From the NCBI GenBank assembly GCA_017560945.1, contig JAFZDY010000006.1, positions 1 through 32,336 of the forward strand: a stretch of DNA of 32,336 nt, in the 5' to 3' direction. Positions 28,155-32,336 of this stretch are shown piece by piece; position 1 is the first letter of the stretch, and every line of letters starts with the position of its first letter. The position numbers and the translations under genes are program-made. The notes under the pieces were generated by a model. The model searched no databases, was not told the DNA's origin, and saw nothing but the letters and a program-made list of their open reading frames with translations. This DNA comes from Bacteroidaceae bacterium. Its GTDB lineage: Bacteria; Bacteroidota; Bacteroidia; Bacteroidales; Bacteroidaceae.

Positions 28155-29519
28155 ATGGGATTCTTTAGTAGTAAAAAAGAAGGTGGATTAATGGATGTTA
28201 TCCGCTGTGATGAACAAGAATATCTTATATGGAAGTGGCGTCCTTCGGGAGGGACTAATTCCACGAAGAAAGAAAACTCCATACGATATGGAAGTTCACT
28301 GCGTGTAAAGGATGGTGAAGTGGCTGTATTTGTCTATACACAGGATGATGGTACGTCACAAGACTTCGTTGTAGGCCCCTTTGACAAGAAAATAGAGACA
28401 GCAAACTTCCCCGTGTTGACCAGTATTGTCGGACTTGGATGGGGAGGTAAATCTCCTTTTCAGGCAGAAATCTATTTCATAAACTTAGCAGGTGTCATAC
28501 AAGTTAAATTTGCTATCCCCTACTTTGACGTGTATGATCCCCGCTTCTTGGATTTCGGAGTTCCCGTAGCGGTTCATGGCTCATTGACCTTCAATATCAC
28601 GGATTATCAGGCTTTCATCAAACTTCATAGAATGATAGATTTCGAGCAATCACGCTTTGAGAAAGAAATCAAGGAGACCGTAGCAAGACGTGTGAAGGGT
28701 GTCGTGACAAATGTACCGTCAGACTTGCAGATACCGGTGGTACAGATTGAACGGAAAATCATGGAGATAAGTGATTTAACGGAGAACTACTTGTGCCAGG
28801 ATTTGTCAGATACTTTCGGCATAAATGTAAAGCGGATAGACATCTCTTCCATTGTGATAGACAAGGAAAGTGAAGGATGGATGAAACTCAGGAAACTGAC
28901 AGCTGGCCTTCAAGAGAAGACACTTGAGACCCAAACAGAAGTCAACCTGAAAAATATGCAAGATATGCAGCGTATCAATGCAGAAAATATGGAAGAGAGT
29001 CTGCGTGTACAACGTGAAGAGCTGCAGCGTTCACAACGTTTGCAATCAGAGCAAAGTTTCCTTGGTGCCCACTCTATTGACCAGCAAGCAGCAGTATTGA
29101 AGGCTGCAGCCGAAAACTTAGGCCAAATGAGCCAAACGAACCTTGGCGAAGGAGATGCAGGAGGGATGAATCCTGCAGGTATGATGACTGGTATGATGAT
29201 GGGAGGTGCTATGGGACAACAGATGGCCAGTATGATGAACAGTATGGGGCAACAGGTGCAACAATCAATGGGGGCACCCCCACCGATGCCTACAACAGCG
29301 TCTTATTACATTGCCATCAACGGGCAACAATGTGGCCCATGTAACATGACCCAGCTGCAACAGATGGTGCAACAGGGACAAATGACCTGTGACACCCTTG
29401 TGTGGAAACAGGGTATGCCAGCATGGAGTACAGCCAGCACAGTAGCAGAACTTGCCAGTCTGTTTGCTACACCTACGCCTCCTCCCATTCCTGGTGTGCC
29501 TCCTATTCCTAATCCCTAA
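28155..29519 (+). CDS. SPFH-domain protein with C-terminal GYF_2 domain
   Basis: This 454-residue protein belongs to the SPFH (stomatin/flotillin-like) group related to Bacillus YdjI. The short N-terminal region MGFFSSKKEGGLMDVIRCDE is followed by the SPFH fold (about 20-245; VKDGEVAVFVYTQDDG, VGPFDKKIETANFPVL). An alpha-helical coiled coil follows (about 250-315, rich in Q/E/R). Next is a Met/Gly/Gln-rich linker (about 335-380), then a GYF_2 domain from 384 (YYIAINGQQCGP, WKQGMPAWSTA) and a proline-rich end (PPPIPGVPPIPNP). GYF domains bind proline-rich peptides, so the tail may engage the domain in cis or in a neighbouring subunit. Its base composition is nearer the rest of the chromosome than that of the gene upstream. 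YdjI acts with PspA-type membrane stress, but no PspA is seen here. Confidence 0.85.
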   Translation: MGFFSSKKEGGLMDVIRCDEQEYLIWKWRPSGGTNSTKKENSIRYGSSLRVKDGEVAVFVYTQDDGTSQDFVVGPFDKKIETANFPVLTSIVGLGWGGKSPFQAEIYFINLAGVIQVKFAIPYFDVYDPRFLDFGVPVAVHGSLTFNITDYQAFIKLHRMIDFEQSRFEKEIKETVARRVKGVVTNVPSDLQIPVVQIERKIMEISDLTENYLCQDLSDTFGINVKRIDISSIVIDKESEGWMKLRKLTAGLQEKTLETQTEVNLKNMQDMQRINAENMEESLRVQREELQRSQRLQSEQSFLGAHSIDQQAAVLKAAAENLGQMSQTNLGEGDAGGMNPAGMMTGMMMGGAMGQQMASMMNSMGQQVQQSMGAPPPMPTTASYYIAINGQQCGPCNMTQLQQMVQQGQMTCDTLVWKQGMPAWSTASTVAELASLFATPTPPPIPGVPPIPNP

Positions 29520-29536
29520 AAATAATACAGAAAATT

Positions 29537-29866
29537 ATGAATAACGATTTCACTTCTATTGAAAAGCTGATGGAGCTGGGCTTAGGCCTTTCCATTGCCC
29601 AACAGATGGTTGCAACAATGAACCATACCATGGGCAACATGATGGTACCGGGTGTCTCTGTTACACCTCCTGCGGTGAATCCTGTAGGCTATTATGCCGT
29701 AGTGAATGAAGCACAGATAGGGCCGATGAATGAAACGGAACTTTCTATTTTGATTGATAAAGGTTCTGTTGCTGAAAATACATTTATTTGGTTCTCAGGT
29801 ATGACTGGGTGGAAATATGCCAAAGATATACCACAAGTTTATAAACTTATATTATTAAAAAAATGA
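29537..29866 (+). CDS. Small GYF_2-domain protein
   Basis: The protein has 109 residues. Residues 1-40 are helical and rich in Met/Gln (LSIAQQMVATMNHTMGNMM). Residues 52-109 form a GYF_2 domain (YYAVVNEAQIGPMN, WFSGMTGWKYAKD). The order is the same as in the last third of the preceding SPFH protein (GQQMASMMNSMGQQV then GYF_2), which suggests partial duplication or a module swap. It starts 17 bases after the SPFH stop and overlaps the next gene by four bases, so it is operonic. A role as an adaptor binding proline-rich tails is inferred. Confidence 0.75.
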   Translation: MNNDFTSIEKLMELGLGLSIAQQMVATMNHTMGNMMVPGVSVTPPAVNPVGYYAVVNEAQIGPMNETELSILIDKGSVAENTFIWFSGMTGWKYAKDIPQVYKLILLKK

Positions 29867-30210
29867 AAATAGATATCGTAAAGAGCATTATAGCTCTTGC
29901 ACTCAGTGCTTTGTTGGCGTATGCCTGTTATGCAATCTGCAAGTATGATGAAATCAGGTGGTTGCTGACCATTGTTTCGTTTGTAATGTTCGGTTCATTA
30001 TCGGTCATGACATTCGGTCTAAAAGCAAAACTGGAAAGGACTTCGGTGGTACTCAGTGTGTTATCTGGTACATTATTGACGGTAGCCATCATCATGAATT
30101 TCGTCTTTGCCTTTTTCAATTTCAGTATACCAGTTTACATTATCCTAAATGGAGTCGTGTTGTTAGCCTATCTGATGACTTATGCTTCTGTTTATAAGGC
30201 AAAGCAATAG
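29863..30210 (+). CDS. Small four-helix membrane protein, unknown function
   Basis: This 115-residue protein is almost entirely hydrophobic, with four predicted membrane helices at about 6-27, 32-52, 61-85 and 90-111 and only short loops. No family is recognised. Its ATG overlaps the stop of the GYF protein (ATGA), so it is translationally coupled. It is probably an integral partner of the same assembly. Confidence 0.65.
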   Translation: MKIDIVKSIIALALSALLAYACYAICKYDEIRWLLTIVSFVMFGSLSVMTFGLKAKLERTSVVLSVLSGTLLTVAIIMNFVFAFFNFSIPVYIILNGVVLLAYLMTYASVYKAKQ

Positions 30211-30240
30211 AATTGTATACAGGGTTGAATAAATATAAAA

Positions 30241-31266
30241 ATGAGTTATATGCTAAAGCAACTTTATAATATTTTCCTATTGGTAGTGTCTATTATTACC
30301 ATAGCTTTTATCCTTATATTGATTGGGAATATATTAACGATAGGAAGTCATATTGGTAATATTGTACATCCATATATGGAATATGCGTTTTATGCAATAA
30401 TAGTTATATTATCTTTTGTATTTATAATCATTCCTATATTCAAAGTATTAACAATGCCAACACTACCAGAATTGGAAATTCATGAAAGTGATTCTGAAGC
30501 AAAAGTAAGAAAAATGGCAAATAAACTTTTGAATAGTTGTGGATATATTGAAAACAAAGATGAAAGAAAAAAACATTATGATAAACTCCGTAAGAATATT
30601 AATTCCAATTCAACTGATATAAAGAAAATTGTAAAAGAAGAATTGGATATACGTTTTAAATTTGCAAAGAAAGAGATTCTTAAATTTGCAGGAGTCTCTT
30701 TTGCTTCAACGGCTGTATCGCAGAATAGTACTATAGATACTTTATCTGTTTTGATGATTAACTGCAAGTTAATACATCGTATTATTTTATCTACAGGATT
30801 TCGACCTGATATAAAACAAACCCTTAGGATTTATGTAAATGTGATTTTTAGTGCATTCTTTGCTCATATTTCACAATATGGTGTAGATCAGACAGCAACA
30901 ATCTTAATGAAGACATTTGTAGGAGGTGTGAAAAATATACCAGGTGTGGAAATAGTTGCAGGTTCGGTTATCGATGGAACTATAAATGCAGTAATGACAT
31001 TAAGGGTGGGCTTTTTAACCATTTCATATCTTAAAAAAGGAGCTAAAGGACAAATTGATGCAGAAAGTAATAATGAAGCTGTAAAAAATGCGATTAGGGA
31101 ACTTCCCAATATAATCGGTAATAAATCGAGAATTATATTAGATTTTATAAATCGATTCTTCAAGGATAATAAGTCTACAGATAACAAAGATATAAACGAA
31201 TCTGAATCTTATGAGGAAAGTAAAAAGCTGTCATTAAAATTTCCTTTTGTAAAAGTTTCTACGTAA
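30241..31266 (+). CDS. DUF697 / YcjF-like membrane protein
   Basis: This 341-residue protein has two N-terminal membrane helices (about 8-32 and 47-70), a charged helical segment (80-145) and a region that resembles DUF697. That region has LIHRIILSTGFRPDIKQTLR (177-196), a close match to the family's asparagine/leucine-rich helix followed by GxRP, then VKNIPGVEIVAGSVIDGTIN (230-249) and a final hydrophobic helix. E. coli YcjF, the best-known member, is a membrane protein of the phage-shock group, encoded with the GTPase-like YcjX; no such partner is present here. The C-terminal 60 residues are charged and probably cytoplasmic. It is strikingly AT-rich, like the first gene of the cluster. The family assignment is by eye and moderate. 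Confidence 0.65.
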   Translation: MSYMLKQLYNIFLLVVSIITIAFILILIGNILTIGSHIGNIVHPYMEYAFYAIIVILSFVFIIIPIFKVLTMPTLPELEIHESDSEAKVRKMANKLLNSCGYIENKDERKKHYDKLRKNINSNSTDIKKIVKEELDIRFKFAKKEILKFAGVSFASTAVSQNSTIDTLSVLMINCKLIHRIILSTGFRPDIKQTLRIYVNVIFSAFFAHISQYGVDQTATILMKTFVGGVKNIPGVEIVAGSVIDGTINAVMTLRVGFLTISYLKKGAKGQIDAESNNEAVKNAIRELPNIIGNKSRIILDFINRFFKDNKSTDNKDINESESYEESKKLSLKFPFVKVST

Positions 31267-31385
31267 AGATATCCTTCTATGTAAATAGTCACTGAGCCTC
31301 CTTCGTATAGATCCAAATGTTCTATACGTTATCATTGGTGTACGATAATTCAAAATAGTTCTCCTCGCCACAGAACACGAAGAAA

Positions 31386-31423
31386 CTCCGTCCATCTGCA
31401 TTTGCAAACGCAAAGGGACGGAG
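31386..31423. repeat. Dispersed repeat, internally deleted copy
   Basis: CTCCGTCCATCTGCATTTG (the left end of the copy at 26467) is joined directly to the right-end sequence ending GGGACGGAG. CTCCGTCC (31386-31393) pairs with GGACGGAG (31416-31423). It is a 38-base version missing the middle, next to the end of the DUF697 gene. Confidence 0.65.
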
Positions 31424-31451
31424 GCGCACAAATATTTTCTCACCCTATTCT

Positions 31452-31482
31452 TTTGGCTAGTGAATGGAAATACATACCTTTG
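31452..31482 (+). promoter_or_regulatory. Consensus promoter with no gene downstream
   Basis: TTTG (31452-31455), exactly 19 bases, then TACCTTTG (31475-31482) is a full consensus promoter. No gene follows; a set of stem-loops does. Transcription should begin near 31489. Confidence 0.75.
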
Positions 31483-31488
31483 CCGTGC

Positions 31489-31694
31489 GTATTTAATCTT
31501 GTTTTAAAGTAATATGTTTTCATAGTTGTCAGTCCTTATGTCTGTGAAGATGGGAGGATGACTATTATTATTTTTTTAATTGTTTAATAAGGTTTGAAAT
31601 TCCTGTTTGTGAAAATGGGAATTTCTGTTATGGTAAATGATTGATTAATACACTGTCCCCTCCTGTTTGTGAAAAATGGGAGGGGGATTTTTGT
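31489..31694 (+). ncRNA. Candidate small RNA with three stem-loops sharing a loop motif
   Basis: Three hairpins follow the promoter. Hairpin 1 pairs 31528-31536 with 31555-31562 (one bulged base). Hairpin 2 pairs GAAATTCC (31596-31603) with GGAATTTC (31618-31625). Hairpin 3 pairs 31656-31663 with 31679-31686 and is followed by ATTTTTG, a terminator. All three carry the motif TGTYTGTGAARATGGGA in or beside the loop, at 31539, 31604 and 31664 (one extra A in the last). The stems differ in sequence yet still pair, which argues for selection on structure. No start codon opens a protein through the motif. The length of about 200 bases suits a regulatory RNA. The family is not recognised. Confidence 0.55.
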
Positions 31695-31728
31695 ATATAT
31701 ACCCCCCGACTTTATTCAGGTAACCCCT

Positions 31729-31832
31729 GTCCATCTGCATTTATAATGCGCTACAATCATGTTATTGCGTTTTGTTAGGCGCATTGAAAATACTCATACT
31801 CAACACTTTCGCGTTGCAAACACGAAGGGACG
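31729..31832. repeat. Dispersed nested-palindrome repeat, third copy
   Basis: This copy begins GTCCATCTGCATTTATAATG and ends with TTCGCGTTGCAAACACGAAG followed by GGGACG. The centre shares GTTATTGCGTTTT and ATACTCA with the copy at 26467. The left hairpin is lost: its loop is joined to the AGCATTTATAATGCGC phrase seen in the copy at 11355. Confidence 0.65.
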
Positions 31833-31849
31833 AAAAGACAGCGTGTTAA

Positions 31850-32026
31850 TTTGTTAGTTTGTTAATTGTTAGTTTTTCATATTGTCATATTGGGACGAAT
31901 GCAAGGGACTTCTAAGGTATTATAATATTATATATATTATAATAAATATTATTTACACAATTACTACTTTTCTCTCTCCATGCGGGAGTGTGCATTCCTT
32001 AAATTAACAATTAACAAACTAACAAA
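31850..32026. repeat. Long inverted repeat around an AT-rich core
   Basis: Perfect 22-base arms at 31850-31871 and 32005-32026 are built of the phrase TTTGTTAG and TTAATTG. The right arm extends outward with another CTAAC unit. The core contains a run of TATTATAATATTA-like sequence and no gene. It could be a small nonautonomous element or a very long hairpin. Confidence 0.6.
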
Positions 32027-32336
32027 CTAACAAAATACATTAAATCTGCTCGTAGGAGGGGAACGGGAGAGTCATTGCTTATCCTAAAAACGAATTATCC
32101 TTACAAATATCAAAATATCGAGTGTTAAAACAATGTTTTTTTTGGATGGCAAAGGGGCTATGGCAACGGATTCTTATATTATTGCTGTCCGGTAAACCAT
32201 TATAATGCACTGTCCTTGCGTACTTTAAGAACGTACAAGCCCCCCCTCATTCCTACTGACGGTTTCTTGTCACTGCGTTCATACGTGTTGTTGAGTGCAT
32301 TGCACTAAAAATGATAAAGATAACATGAACTTATAG
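32027..32336. other. Window end, no gene recognised
   Basis: No gene is seen in the last 310 bases. GCTGTCCGGTAAACC (from 32190) resembles the outer end of some Bacteroidales insertion sequences, and AGTGC-ATT-GCACT is a small palindrome near 32294. A reading frame that would open near the end, ATGAACTTATAG, stops at once. Confidence 0.3.

Noticed and set aside
31539-31681. Protein-coding reading of the repeated motif (VCEDG/VCENG)
   Set aside because: The three copies are not in one open frame, no start codon precedes the first, and stops intervene. The paired stems explain the conservation better.

Overview
The window looks like a chromosome segment from a Bacteroidales bacterium, probably of the Bacteroides/Prevotella group. 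The evidence is: many upstream regions carry the Bacteroidetes promoter form (TTTG, 19-21 bases, TAnnTTTG); start codons lack clear Shine-Dalgarno sequences; there is an HU-like DNA-binding protein of the Bacteroidetes type; and there is a TamB partner that is a lipoprotein (TamL-like). No tRNA, rRNA, CRISPR array or intact transposase gene was seen.

Region 1 (1-7118) is a run of minus-strand housekeeping genes: an HU-like protein with a 23-bp tandem repeat upstream, an Mrp/ApbC ATPase, tRNA methyltransferase TrmB, branched-chain aminotransferase IlvE, a 500-residue glutamine synthetase and an EamA-family exporter. Region 2 (7232-11315) holds two plus-strand secreted enzymes, an M3 peptidase lipoprotein and a type-B carboxylesterase, each with its own promoter and a strong terminator. 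Region 3 (11460-15645) is a phosphate module: a PiT transporter fused to a PhoU-like domain, divergent from a two-component system. Three TGTTACA repeats at an exact 11-bp period lie between them, which look like a Pho box and suggest the pair is PhoB/PhoR. Region 4 (15646-19370) is a secreted GH2 beta-galactosidase with a structured 485-bp upstream region. Region 5 (19528-26343) is an overlapping tamB-tamL pair for envelope biogenesis.

Region 6 (26344-32336) is different. It is more AT-rich, repeat-rich and accessory in character. A long leader precedes five genes in one orientation: a TerB-like/zinc-ribbon membrane protein, an SPFH protein ending in a GYF_2 domain, a small protein repeating that GYF module, a small four-helix membrane protein, and a DUF697 (YcjF-like) membrane protein. 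Their domains point to a membrane-associated stress or defence assembly, but no function is proven. Downstream, a consensus promoter reads into about 200 bases with no gene. That stretch forms three successive stem-loops whose loops share a 17-base motif while the stems differ but still pair, and it ends in a T-rich terminator. This is a good candidate for an undescribed small RNA. Copies of a dispersed nested-palindrome repeat flank this region, with a more diverged copy at 11355.
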